From an uncultured Massilia sp. (GTDB lineage Bacteria > Pseudomonadota > Gammaproteobacteria > Burkholderiales > Burkholderiaceae): DNA of 25,995 nt. The notes beneath the pieces were generated by a model, which saw only the letters and a program-made list of their open reading frames with translations, was not told where the DNA came from and searched no databases. The stretch lies in the NCBI GenBank assembly GCA_946886065.1, contig CAMPHU010000047.1, positions 1 through 25,995 of the forward strand, given 5' to 3'. This document shows positions 14,187 to 21,994 of the stretch, piece by piece; positions within the stretch are counted from its first letter, which is position 1, and each line of letters opens with the position of its first letter. Made by a program: the position numbers and the translations under genes.

Positions 14187-15779
14187 TCACAGGCCCTGGA
14201 CCGAGCCTTCCTTCGGATAGTCGATCACGTAATCGACCTTGAAGCGGGCGGTCTCGTTCGGCTTGAGCGAACGCTCCCAGCCGACCAGGCCGCGGCGCTG
14301 CTCCCAGTCCCTGACGTTCGGTTCGGGATCGAATGCGATCTTCACGTGGATCTTGTCCGACTGGCTGACCGGGGTCGGCTCCAGCACCAGGATGTCGACC
14401 GGCTGGCGGTGGAAGCTCGTCACCGCGTAGGTGTCGGCGATGCGCTTTTCGTTGTCGCGCTTGAAGAAGCCGGTCTGGCCCGCCATCTCGTTGCGGTGTT
14501 CGATGGCGACGCGCATGAGCGGATCGCGGCCGAAGGACAGCGTCAGGCGGTCGCTGGCCTGGGGATCCCAGTGCATGGCGCCGACGTAGGAGCCATCGCG
14601 GCGCAGCTGCACGGAGCCGGGCAGCCATACGCCGCCGGGGCGCGCCGTTTCGGCGGTCAGGACCGCCAGTTCGTCGCTGCTGCGCGGAGCGATGCGGACG
14701 CGCTGCCTGACCTGCAGGCGCTGCTGGCCCAATCCCACCGTAATCTCGCGGCCGTCCGAGGCCAGGTCGACCTTGGCCGGGACGTCGAATTCGGTGGCGA
14801 AGTTCCCCTGCGTTTCCAGAACTGGCGCGACGTAGTCGTCGGCCGCCGCGCCGGCACGCCTCGCCATCATCGGCGCCGCCGCGACCGGCGGGGGAGGGGG
14901 CGCGGACGGCGCGTACGCCATCTCGGCGATGGCTTGCGGCGGCTGGTACTGCAGCAGCCAGGGCGAGGGATTGGGCGCGTGGGCGGACAGGGTGGGCTGG
15001 CCGGTCGACAGGCGCAAGCTGACCCGGCTCCAGTCTTCGCCGGTCTTCTGCGAAATCGACGCCAGGCGTTCCAGGTCGATGGTGGAAGCGTTCGAGTCCA
15101 GCGAGGCGCGGTAGGTGGGCTTCCAGCCTGCGCGGTTGACCTGGTAGGACAGGACCAGTTTCCCGGCCTGCTTCGCCGCCACCGCGATCGTCATGATGCG
15201 GCTGTCCCGCGTGTTCGCCTGCACCTTGGCGAGGTCGCGCTTGAGGACGTCGAGCTGCCTGGCCAGCGCGCGCTTCCTGACCTCGGCATTGTGCATGCGT
15301 TCCAGCGCATCGCCGCCGCCCTTGCGGATGGCGTCGAGGGTGCCGAGCAGCGATTTTCCGTCGGCCGGCGCGGCGCGTCCTGCCGTGCTTTCGCCGCCGC
15401 CCAGGCGCTCGAGGTAGCCCTGGACCAGCTGCGCCGCCTTGTAGTCCGCGTCGATCACGGCGATCTGGTCCTGCAGCGCCTGGATTCTGGCTTCCAGGTC
15501 CGCCACGCGCGGGCTGGGGCTCTCGGTCCTGCCCAGGTCGCGCGTGACGACCTGGCCCACCTGGATGCCCGCGTCGGCCTGCAGGCGGACCGTGTCGGTA
15601 TTGAAGTTGGCGAGCAGGCCGGTGATCTCGACCTGGGTCGCGCCGGGCGCCACCTCGACCACGCGCTCCACGGTGGCGCTGCCGGGATACAGCGTGACGC
15701 TGCGGATCGGGGCCTCGATCGCCGAGGCGGACGAGGCGGCGAGCGCCCAAAGGAGCGCCCAAGCTTGTTTGGCCATCAT
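14187..15779 (-). CDS. DUF4139 / mucoidy inhibitor MuiA-like protein
   Basis: A 530-residue exported protein. A signal peptide covers 1-20 (cleavage after SASA). The DUF4140-like N-terminal domain (about 22-85) is followed by a coiled-coil stretch (about 91-125 and 160-190), then the C-terminal DUF4139 domain (about 212-528) with its AGWKPTYRASLD and QKTGEDWSRVSLRLSTGQP signature. A Pro/Ala-rich linker with PPPPP lies at about 292-300. MuiA-type proteins were named for reduced mucoidy; their molecular role is unclear. AGAGG sits 6 bases before the first of two tandem ATGs. The GFA-family gene upstream is on the same strand, 95 bases away. Confidence 0.85.
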   Translation of the reverse strand: MMAKQAWALLWALAASSASAIEAPIRSVTLYPGSATVERVVEVAPGATQVEITGLLANFNTDTVRLQADAGIQVGQVVTRDLGRTESPSPRVADLEARIQALQDQIAVIDADYKAAQLVQGYLERLGGGESTAGRAAPADGKSLLGTLDAIRKGGGDALERMHNAEVRKRALARQLDVLKRDLAKVQANTRDSRIMTIAVAAKQAGKLVLSYQVNRAGWKPTYRASLDSNASTIDLERLASISQKTGEDWSRVSLRLSTGQPTLSAHAPNPSPWLLQYQPPQAIAEMAYAPSAPPPPPVAAAPMMARRAGAAADDYVAPVLETQGNFATEFDVPAKVDLASDGREITVGLGQQRLQVRQRVRIAPRSSDELAVLTAETARPGGVWLPGSVQLRRDGSYVGAMHWDPQASDRLTLSFGRDPLMRVAIEHRNEMAGQTGFFKRDNEKRIADTYAVTSFHRQPVDILVLEPTPVSQSDKIHVKIAFDPEPNVRDWEQRRGLVGWERSLKPNETARFKVDYVIDYPKEGSVQGL

Positions 15780-15874
15780 TTAATGCCTCTCGGAAATGGA
15801 TGAGATGTTCCGAGCGTAACAGATCGCTGCCGGGACAAGGACGCAAATAGTTACCATTTGTTAAGCGAGTGGCA

Positions 15875-16291
15875 TCAAGCGTCGGTCTTTCCAGGGTGCC
15901 GGTCCGAGGGATGGTTGATGCCATCGTTCGTCGGCACTTCGCCCAGCTCAAAGGGGTCGACGCCCTCCAGGCATCCCACGTTGTATCCGTACTGCTGCGG
16001 ATCGGAGCGGCGCCGGTGATGAGTGTAGATGCCGCATACCGAGCAGAAGTAGTGCCGCGCCGTCATGGTGTTGAACCGGTACTCGGTCAGCAGCTCGGCG
16101 CCTTTCACGATCCGGAGATTGGACAGGGCCACGCTGGCGACGATGGCGCCTTTGCGGCGGCACATCGAACAGTCGCACCGGCGCGGATCCTCGATCCCCT
16201 TGGGCAGGGTCAGTTCGAGTTCGACCGCGCCGCAATGGCAGCTCGCCTTGTGCCTGGGAAGAATATGGGTTGTTCCGACTTGCTTGATCAT
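15875..16291 (-). CDS. GFA family zinc-binding protein (CENP-V/GFA domain)
   Basis: A 138-residue protein with the zinc-binding Cys set of the glutathione-dependent formaldehyde-activating (Gfa) family: C18-H-C20-G, the RRCDCSMCRRKG block with C39, C41 and C44, and FCSVCG with C83 and C86. The name is historical: most such proteins have not been shown to form S-hydroxymethylglutathione. GAGGA lies 7 bases before the ATG at 16289-16291. The carboxy end after about 110 is polar and carries no recognisable domain. It lies upstream of the MuiA-like gene. Confidence 0.9.
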   Translation of the reverse strand: MIKQVGTTHILPRHKASCHCGAVELELTLPKGIEDPRRCDCSMCRRKGAIVASVALSNLRIVKGAELLTEYRFNTMTARHYFCSVCGIYTHHRRRSDPQQYGYNVGCLEGVDPFELGEVPTNDGINHPSDRHPGKTDA

Positions 16292-16352
16292 GGTCGTCCT
16301 CGTCGTTCTTGATCTGGATGGTTCATATCCTCGGCGATGCGCCCTTTGCGGC

Positions 16353-16358
16353 TACAAT
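16353..16358 (+). promoter_or_regulatory. Candidate -10 box for the YaiI-like gene
   Basis: TACAAT lies 41 bases before the start codon, giving a leader of about 35 bases. No convincing -35 partner is visible. Confidence 0.3.
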
Positions 16359-16399
16359 GGCCGTCCAGCTGGCCTCCAGCGCTCACCTCCCTCTCAGCC

Positions 16400-16861
16400 A
16401 TGCACATCTGGGTCGACGCCGACGCCTGTCCCGCGGTTATCAAGGATATCCTGTTCCGGGTCGCCGAACGCCTGCAGCTGAACCTCACCCTGGTGGCGAA
16501 TCAACTGATCCGGGTGCCGGGCTCGCGCTTTATCCGCGCGCTGCAGGTGCCGGCGGGCGCAGATGCCGCCGATGCCGAGATCGTCGAGCGCGTCGGCGCC
16601 GGCGACATCGTCGTGACCGGCGACATCCCGCTGGCTGCGCTGGTGCTGGAAAAGGGCGGCCTGCCGCTCAACCCGCGCGGCGAGTGGTATACCAAGGACA
16701 CCATCGCGCAGCAGCTGACGATGCGCGCCTTCATGGAAGAGCTGCGCGGCAGCGGCGTCGATACCGGCGGCCCGGCCGCCTTCAGCCAGGCCGACCGCCA
16801 GAACTTCGCCAATGCGCTGGACCGCGAGCTGGCGCGACGAAAATCGTATCGGTCCGAATAA
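16400..16861 (+). CDS. YaiI/YqxD family protein (UPF0178, DUF188)
   Basis: A 153-residue protein beginning with the family's characteristic [11 protein letters not shown], followed by LVANQ, a [12 protein letters not shown] stretch (residues about 72-83) and the [12 protein letters not shown] segment. The fold is PIN-like/Toprim-related and suggests nucleic-acid or metal binding, but no activity is established. The longer frame beginning at 16337 is rejected because homology starts at MHIWVDAD. There is no clear Shine-Dalgarno sequence before it. Confidence 0.9.
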   Translation: MHIWVDADACPAVIKDILFRVAERLQLNLTLVANQLIRVPGSRFIRALQVPAGADAADAEIVERVGAGDIVVTGDIPLAALVLEKGGLPLNPRGEWYTKDTIAQQLTMRAFMEELRGSGVDTGGPAAFSQADRQNFANALDRELARRKSYRSE

Positions 16862-16895
16862 AAAAGTTATTGGATCAAAGCGCAGGGCTTTCCGT

Positions 16896-16924
16896 ACCAT
16901 CGGTTCAGCTGATGGGCCGATGGT
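16896..16924. repeat. 8-base inverted repeat before the GH43 gene
   Basis: ACCATCGG (16896-16903) and CCGATGGT (16917-16924) flank a 13-base spacer between the YaiI-like stop and the GH43 start. It may be a weak hairpin ending the first gene, or an operator for the second. Confidence 0.4.
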
Positions 16925-16959
16925 CACGCTCGTCAGGATAACTATCCGGAGACACGAGC

Positions 16960-17988
16960 ATGACCCCATACCGCCTGACCCTGACCCTTGCGCTGGCCGG
17001 CGCCGCATGGCTGCCCAGCGCAGCCGCCGCCGATTTCGCCAACCCGCTGGTGCTGCAACGCGCCGATCCTCACGTCACCCTGCATGGGGATGGCTACTAC
17101 TATTACACCGCCACCGTACCCGAGTATGACCGCATCGAGCTGCGGCGCGTCCGCTCGCTGAACGACCTGGGCAAGGCCGAGGCGAAGACCATCTGGCGCC
17201 GCCACGACAGCGGCACGATGAGCCGCAACATCTGGGCGCCGGAGCTGCACCACATCGACGGCAAGTGGTATCTCTATTTCACGGCGGGGCGGCTTGACGC
17301 GCCCTTCGACATCCGCCTGTACGTGCTGGAGAACGCCGCCGCCAATCCGCTCGAAGGGCAGTGGGTCGAACGGGGGCAGCTGAAGACCGGCTGGGAGTCG
17401 TTCGCGCTCGATGCGACGACCTTTGCCTTGAAGGGCCAGCGCTACCTGGTCTGGACCCAGCGCCCGCCCGGATCAGGCAAGCACATGACCGCCGTGTATA
17501 TCGCGAAGATGGATACGCCGCTGTCGATCGCCGGCAAGGCGACGCTGCTGACCAAGCCGGACCATGCGTGGGAGAAGGTCAGGTTCGACGTCAACGAGGC
17601 GCCCGCCGTGCTGCTCAGGAACGGGCGCGTGTTCATGACCTATTCGGCCAGCGCGACCGACGCCAACTACGCGCTGGGCATGCTGAGCGCCAGCGACAGC
17701 GCGAACCTGCTCGACCCGGCGGCATGGACCAAGTCGCCGGTCCCGGTCATGGCGAGCAGCGCGGCCACCGGCCAGTATGGCCCTGGCCACAACTCCTTCA
17801 CGACGACCCCTGACGGCAAGACCGACATCCTGGTCTACCACGCGCGCAACTACCGGGATATCAAAGGGGACCCGCTGCACGATCCGAACCGCCACACGCG
17901 GGCGCAGGCGATCCGCTGGCGCGCCGACGGCACGCCGGATTTCGGGGTGCCGGTGGCGGACGCAGTTCGTGTCGTCAAAGGACCGTGA
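16960..17988 (+). CDS. Secreted glycoside hydrolase family 43 protein
   Basis: A 342-residue exported enzyme with a signal peptide of about 24 residues (cleavage after AAAA). The five-bladed beta-propeller of GH43 (arabinanase, arabinofuranosidase, xylosidase) is supported by the three acidic residues in order: Asp36 as general base (RADPHV), Asp151 as pKa modulator (SFALDATTF) and Glu213 as general acid (DVNEAPAV). The WAPELHHIDGKWYLYFT stretch at 92-108 is typical. The exact substrate cannot be called, though arabinan- or xylan-derived sugars are likely. GGAGA at 16948-16952 precedes the ATG. No transporter or other sugar gene adjoins it, so it appears to act alone. Confidence 0.9.
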   Translation: MTPYRLTLTLALAGAAWLPSAAAADFANPLVLQRADPHVTLHGDGYYYYTATVPEYDRIELRRVRSLNDLGKAEAKTIWRRHDSGTMSRNIWAPELHHIDGKWYLYFTAGRLDAPFDIRLYVLENAAANPLEGQWVERGQLKTGWESFALDATTFALKGQRYLVWTQRPPGSGKHMTAVYIAKMDTPLSIAGKATLLTKPDHAWEKVRFDVNEAPAVLLRNGRVFMTYSASATDANYALGMLSASDSANLLDPAAWTKSPVPVMASSAATGQYGPGHNSFTTTPDGKTDILVYHARNYRDIKGDPLHDPNRHTRAQAIRWRADGTPDFGVPVADAVRVVKGP

Positions 17989-18019
17989 AGCGGGTGATGT
18001 TGCGGGACTATCGTGAAAT

Positions 18020-18961
18020 TCAAGCCGCCGCTTCGAACTCCACCATCTCCACCCCCGGCAGCCTGCATTCGCCCACCGCGCGGATGATGGCGTCGATCGC
18101 CGCGCGCCGGGTGAAGCTCTTGCGCCAGGCGATCACCACGCGGCGCGAAGGCGCCGGCGCGGAGAAGGGCACATAAGTCAGCAGGCCGCTCTTGTCGTGC
18201 ATGTCGGCCACCGAGGCGCGCGGCAGCACGGTCAGGCCGATGCCGCTGGCCACCATGTGGCGGATGGTCTCCAGCGAGGAGCCCTCGAAGGTGCGCTGCA
18301 TGCCGTTGCCGCCCGCCGAGAAGCGCGCCATTTCCGGGCACACTTCCAGCACCTGGTCGCGGAAACAATGGCCGGCGCCCAGCAGCAGCATGGTTTCCAG
18401 CTTCAGGTCCTCGGCCGAGATCTCCTTGCGGCCGGCCCAGGGATGGCTGCGCGGCATGGCGACCACGAAAGGCTCGTCGTACAGCGGCTGCACCGACATG
18501 CCGTGGTCCGGCAGCGGCAGCGCCATGATGGCGGCGTCCAGCTCGCCCTGGCGCAGCATCTCGAGCAGCTTGTGGGTGTAGTTCTCCTGCAGCACCAGCG
18601 GCATCTGCGGCACGGTGTCGATCAGGTTCTTGACCAGCGGCGGCAGCAGGTAGGGGCCGATCGTGTAGATCACGCCCAGGCGCAGCGGGCCGGCCAGCGG
18701 GTCCTTGTTCTGCTTGGCCAGCTCCTTGATCGCGGCGGTCTGCTCCAGCACGCGCTCGGCCTGGGCCACGATCTGGGCGCCCAGCGGTGTCACCGAAACT
18801 TCCGAACCGCCACGCTCGAACAGCGTGACGCCCAGCTCGTCCTCCAGCTTCTTGATGGCGACGGACAGGGTCGGCTGGGCCACGAAGCAGGCTTCCGCCG
18901 CGTGGCCGAAGTGTTTGGCGCGCGCCACGGCAACGATGTATTTCAGCTCGGTCAGTGTCAT
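18020..18961 (-). CDS. oxyR: Hydrogen-peroxide-sensing LysR-type regulator OxyR
   Basis: A 313-residue LysR-type regulator. The N-terminal winged helix-turn-helix (LKYIVAVARAKHFGHAAEACF onward) is followed by the substrate-binding domain. The redox pair falls at Cys199 and Cys208 (GHCFRDQVLEVC), exactly the E. coli OxyR numbering when translation begins at the ATG at 18961. On oxidation by peroxide these form a disulfide and the protein activates antioxidant genes. No katG or ahpC is adjacent. The longer frame starting at 19015 is rejected because it shifts the numbering and adds a non-homologous leader. The gene is divergent from a PilU-like gene across 135 bases. Confidence 0.93.
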   Translation of the reverse strand: MTLTELKYIVAVARAKHFGHAAEACFVAQPTLSVAIKKLEDELGVTLFERGGSEVSVTPLGAQIVAQAERVLEQTAAIKELAKQNKDPLAGPLRLGVIYTIGPYLLPPLVKNLIDTVPQMPLVLQENYTHKLLEMLRQGELDAAIMALPLPDHGMSVQPLYDEPFVVAMPRSHPWAGRKEISAEDLKLETMLLLGAGHCFRDQVLEVCPEMARFSAGGNGMQRTFEGSSLETIRHMVASGIGLTVLPRASVADMHDKSGLLTYVPFSAPAPSRRVVIAWRKSFTRRAAIDAIIRAVGECRLPGVEMVEFEAAA

Positions 18962-19046
18962 AGGCGTTTGGTCTTGGATAGGCGCGCCTGGCCCCGAGGG
19001 CGGCCAGCCGGCCATGAAATTGTATTTTAAAGGGAATCATAGTCTA

Positions 19047-19052
19047 TATAAT
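19047..19052 (+). promoter_or_regulatory. Candidate -10 box between oxyR and the second pilU
   Basis: A consensus TATAAT lies 44 bases before the start of the PilU-like gene. The best -35 (TTGTAT, 19020-19025) is 21 bases away, too far for a standard promoter, so an activator may be needed. Confidence 0.4.
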
Positions 19053-19096
19053 TGCCCGGCAGGCCGATTTTGCCTGTGTCACTGTGAAAGGCCCGC

Positions 19097-20290
19097 ATGT
19101 CCTCGACCTTCGGCCCGGCGGAAGCCCAGGCTTATATCCACAAGTTGCTGACCGTGATGCACCACCAGGGCGGCTCCGACCTCTTCATTTCCGCAGACTT
19201 TCCTCCAAGCATGAAGCACCAGGGCGCGATGAAGCCCCTGAGCCAGCAGCGCCTGAGCGGGGAGGTCACGCGCGCCCTGGCCATGTCGCTGATGAACGAG
19301 CGCCAGCGCGCCGAGTTCGAGGCCGAGATGGAGTGCAATTTTGCCATCTCCCTGCCCGGGGTGTGCCGCTTCCGCGTGAACGTCTTCGTGCAGCAGCAGA
19401 GCGTGGGCATGGTGGTGCGCACCATCGCCTCGGAGATCCCGAATTTCGAAAAGCTCGACCTGCCGGAAGTCCTGAAGGACGTGGTCATGACCAAGCGCGG
19501 GCTGGTGCTGGTCGTGGGCGGTACCGGTTCGGGCAAGTCGACGACGCTGGCGGCGATGATCGACTACCGCAACAGCAATTCGGCCGGCCACATCATCACG
19601 GTCGAAGACCCGGTCGAATACGTCCACAAGAACAAGAACTGCCTGGTCACGCACCGCGAGGTGGGCGTGGACACGCATTCCTGGCACAACGCCCTGAAGA
19701 ACACCTTGCGCCAGGCGCCGGACGTGATCCTGATCGGCGAGATCCGCGACACCGAAACCATGGAGCACGCGATCGCCTTCGCCGAAACCGGCCACCTGTG
19801 CCTGGGCACCCTGCACGCGAACAACGCCAACCAGACGCTGGACCGCATCATCAACTTCTTCCCCGAGGAGCGGCGCAACCAGCTCCTGATGGACCTGTCC
19901 TCCAACCTGCGCGCCGTGGTGTCGCAGCGCCTGATCCGCACCGAGGATGGGAAAGGCCGCAAGGCGGCCATCGAGATCCTGCTGAACACGCCGACCATCA
20001 GTGAAATGATCCTGAAAGGGAACTTCCAGAACATCAAGGAGATCATGCACAAGTCGCGCGAGCTCGGCATGTGCACCTTCGACCAGGCCTTGTTCGAGCT
20101 GTACAACAAGGGCTATATCGGCTACGACGAAGCGATCCGCAACGCCGATTCGGCCAACGGCCTGCGCCTGCAGATCAAGCTTTCGGGCGAGCGCAAGGGC
20201 CCGGGCGACGGCGCCGGCGCCAGGGCGACCGAACTGTCGATGGCGATCGAGGAAGAACCGGAAGACGAAGACGCTCCACCCCAAACCTGA
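19097..20290 (+). CDS. PilT/PilU-family ATPase, second PilU paralog
   Basis: A 397-residue hexameric retraction-ATPase family member. It keeps Walker A (GGTGSGKST, 141-149), the Asp box (TVEDPVEYVH), Walker B Glu215 (ILIGEIRDTET) and the His box (TGHLCLGTLHANNANQ). By eye it is closer to the window's PilU (3082-4218) than to PilT, sharing long blocks such as LDRIINFFPEERR and KSRELGM. It differs by a 12-residue N-terminal extension and an acidic Pro/Glu/Asp tail (about 365-397). AAAGG is upstream. It may act as an alternative or accessory pilus motor; whether it is functional in twitching cannot be told. rfaE2 follows after 15 bases. Confidence 0.92.
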   Translation: MSSTFGPAEAQAYIHKLLTVMHHQGGSDLFISADFPPSMKHQGAMKPLSQQRLSGEVTRALAMSLMNERQRAEFEAEMECNFAISLPGVCRFRVNVFVQQQSVGMVVRTIASEIPNFEKLDLPEVLKDVVMTKRGLVLVVGGTGSGKSTTLAAMIDYRNSNSAGHIITVEDPVEYVHKNKNCLVTHREVGVDTHSWHNALKNTLRQAPDVILIGEIRDTETMEHAIAFAETGHLCLGTLHANNANQTLDRIINFFPEERRNQLLMDLSSNLRAVVSQRLIRTEDGKGRKAAIEILLNTPTISEMILKGNFQNIKEIMHKSRELGMCTFDQALFELYNKGYIGYDEAIRNADSANGLRLQIKLSGERKGPGDGAGARATELSMAIEEEPEDEDAPPQT

Positions 20291-20305
20291 GTTTCACTTA
20301 TTTTT

Positions 20306-20779
20306 ATGCCTGTATTCGAGAAGAAGATCTGCGCCCGTGCCGACCTGGCCGCGCGCGTCGCCGAGCTGCCCAAGCCCGTGGTGCTGACCAACGGCGTGTT
20401 CGACATCCTGCACCGCGGTCACGTGACCTACCTGGCGCAGGCGCGCGAACTGGGCGCTTCCCTGGTGGTGGCGGTGAACACCGACGCCTCGGTCAAGCGC
20501 CTGGGCAAGGGCGACGACCGCCCGCACAACACCCTGCATGACCGCATGGCCGTGCTGGCGGCGCTGGAGTCGGTCAGCCTGGTGGTGGAGTTCGACGAGC
20601 CGACCGCCCTCGAGGTGGTGCAGGAAGCGCGTCCGGAGATCTATGCCAAGGGCGGCGACTACGTCATGAGCGCGATTCCGGAAGGGCAGGCGGTGCTGGC
20701 GTATGGCGGCCGCGCAGTCGCGATCGACTTCGAGCATGACCGCTCCACCACCAAGCTGGTGGCGAAAATCCGCGGCTGA
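20306..20779 (+). CDS. rfaE2: D-glycero-beta-D-manno-heptose 1-phosphate adenylyltransferase
   Basis: A 157-residue nucleotidyltransferase that forms ADP-heptose for the lipopolysaccharide inner core. The cytidylyltransferase-like HRGH motif is at 36-39 (VFDILHRGHV), the second signature is DRMAVLAALESV, and RSTTK closes the active site near the end. It corresponds to the C-terminal domain of E. coli HldE; here it stands alone, so the heptose-7-phosphate kinase must lie elsewhere. Only 15 bases separate it from the PilU-like gene upstream. No strong ribosome-binding site precedes its ATG, suggesting coupling. Confidence 0.93.
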   Translation: MPVFEKKICARADLAARVAELPKPVVLTNGVFDILHRGHVTYLAQARELGASLVVAVNTDASVKRLGKGDDRPHNTLHDRMAVLAALESVSLVVEFDEPTALEVVQEARPEIYAKGGDYVMSAIPEGQAVLAYGGRAVAIDFEHDRSTTKLVAKIRG

Positions 20780-20791
20780 ACCTTGATCGTG

Positions 20792-20816
20792 GCCTGGACG
20801 GCAAAGGCGTCCAGGC
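20792..20816. terminator. Bidirectional terminator between rfaE2 and the PEP-CTERM gene
   Basis: A perfect 9-base stem (20792-20800 with 20808-20816) encloses a 7-base loop between convergent genes. One arm reaches into the PEP-CTERM stop codon. No long T-run follows. Confidence 0.55.
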
Positions 20817-21358
20817 TATGGGCGCCGTGTGCGCCACGCCAGCCCCAGCAAGCCGACGCCCAGCATCGCCCAGGCGCCGGGTTCGGGCGCCTGCGAGATC
20901 AAGGTCAGGCGGGTATCGCTGGTCCAGTACAGGTGGCGCTCGTGGGTGCCGCCCGGGTTGAAGTCGTAGGCGTAATGCAGGTCGCCGGTGGTGATCAGGC
21001 GGCCGCCGCCCACCCAGCCTTCCGGGTCGCTGCCGTAGCTGCCGACGGCGAAGCTCAGGCCCGCATCCGGCGAGAACGAGAAGGCGGTGGCGCCGCAGGT
21101 GTACCAGGCGTTGCTGCCCGCCGCGCAGGCGATGTAGTCGGTCTCGCCGACCACCAGGGCCAGGAGTTCGTCCTTTTCCAGCAGGCCGTCGCTGTCCAGG
21201 TCATTGCCCTTGAATGAGCCGTTGATGGTTTCGTCGGTCAGGAAGGCATCGGCTTCCTGGTCATAGAAGCCGGCGAAGGAAAAGCCCCAGGAGATGGGAT
21301 CGGCATGGGCTGCGGCGCAGCCGAGGAGCAGGGCGCCGGTGGTAAGCAACTTCTTCAT
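20816..21358 (-). CDS. PEP-CTERM protein with an EF-hand-like loop
   Basis: A 180-residue exported protein. The signal peptide is 1-19 (cleavage after AHA). It ends in a PEP-CTERM tail: APEPG at 157-161, a hydrophobic helix at 162-174 and the end WRTRRP. At 53-64 the sequence DLDSDGLLEKDE fits the canonical EF-hand calcium loop (Asp53, Asp55, Asp57, Gly58, Glu64). Cys78 and Cys88 could form a disulfide. The start at the ATG 21356-21358 (GAGGA upstream) is preferred to a TTG 15 bases earlier. It is likely exosortase-processed and calcium-binding; its role is unknown. Confidence 0.85.
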   Translation of the reverse strand: MKKLLTTGALLLGCAAAHADPISWGFSFAGFYDQEADAFLTDETINGSFKGNDLDSDGLLEKDELLALVVGETDYIACAAGSNAWYTCGATAFSFSPDAGLSFAVGSYGSDPEGWVGGGRLITTGDLHYAYDFNPGGTHERHLYWTSDTRLTLISQAPEPGAWAMLGVGLLGLAWRTRRP

Positions 21359-21502
21359 GGGGTCCTCGAACAAGACAGGGCGCCGGGAAATGTGTCTGCC
21401 GCGTTCGTGAAAAACGTGACATTCGCAAGCCTACTCCCGAACGCCTCAACTGTTGTGTTCGATGCTTATCTTTTGTCGCAGCTCTGCCACACGAGCAGGG
21501 CG

Positions 21503-21973
21503 TCAGGCGCCGCCGGCGTAGCCGTTCTGGCGCCAGGCCTCGTAGACGACGACCGCCACCGTATTCGACAGGTTCAGGCTGCGGTTATCGGGGCGCATCG
21601 GCAGGCGGATGCGCTGCGCGGGCGGGAAGGTTTCGCGCAGGGCCGGGTCCAGGCCGCGCGATTCGGCGCCGAAGACGAACACGTCGCCCGGCTGGAAGCC
21701 GGCGTCGGCGAAGGGCGAGGAACCGTGGGTGGTCAGCGCGAACATGCGCACGGGATCCGGCCTGGCGTCCGCCAGGAAGGCGTCCCAGTTCTTGTGGACC
21801 TTCATGGTGGCGTAGTCGTGGTAATCGAGGCCGGCGCGGCGCATCTTGGCGTCGTCCAGGGGAAAGCCGAGCGGCTCGATCAGGTGCAGCTGCACGCCCG
21901 TGTTGGCGCACAGGCGGATGACGTTGCCGGTGTTCGGCGGGATTTCTGGTTCGACCAGGACGACGTGGAACAA
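21503..21973 (-). CDS. trmL: tRNA (cytidine/uridine-34-2'-O)-methyltransferase TrmL
   Basis: A 156-residue SPOUT (knotted) RNA methyltransferase that adds a 2'-O-methyl group to the wobble base of tRNA-Leu using S-adenosylmethionine. Signatures include FGAESRGL at 101-108 and NLSNTVAVVVYEAW at 134-147, which build the knot and cofactor site, and an N-terminal EPEIPPNTGN. The start is TTG, chosen because AGGAG lies 6 bases upstream and the family begins 'MFHVVLVEPEIP'. It follows comF by 21 bases on the same strand. Confidence 0.95.
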   Translation of the reverse strand: MFHVVLVEPEIPPNTGNVIRLCANTGVQLHLIEPLGFPLDDAKMRRAGLDYHDYATMKVHKNWDAFLADARPDPVRMFALTTHGSSPFADAGFQPGDVFVFGAESRGLDPALRETFPPAQRIRLPMRPDNRSLNLSNTVAVVVYEAWRQNGYAGGA

Positions 21974-21979
21974 CTCACT

Positions 21980-21984
21980 CTCCT
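21980..21984 (-). promoter_or_regulatory. Ribosome-binding site setting the TTG start of trmL
   Basis: AGGAG on the minus strand, six bases before the TTG at 21971-21973. No ATG is available near the homology start. Confidence 0.7.
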
Positions 21985-21994
21985 AAAACAATTT

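Noticed and set aside
19039..19047. ATAG and CTAT elements as an OxyR operator
   Set aside because: OxyR elements follow a period of about 10 bases (ATAG-N7-CTAT). Here they are one base apart, so this is kept only as a lead and not annotated as a site.
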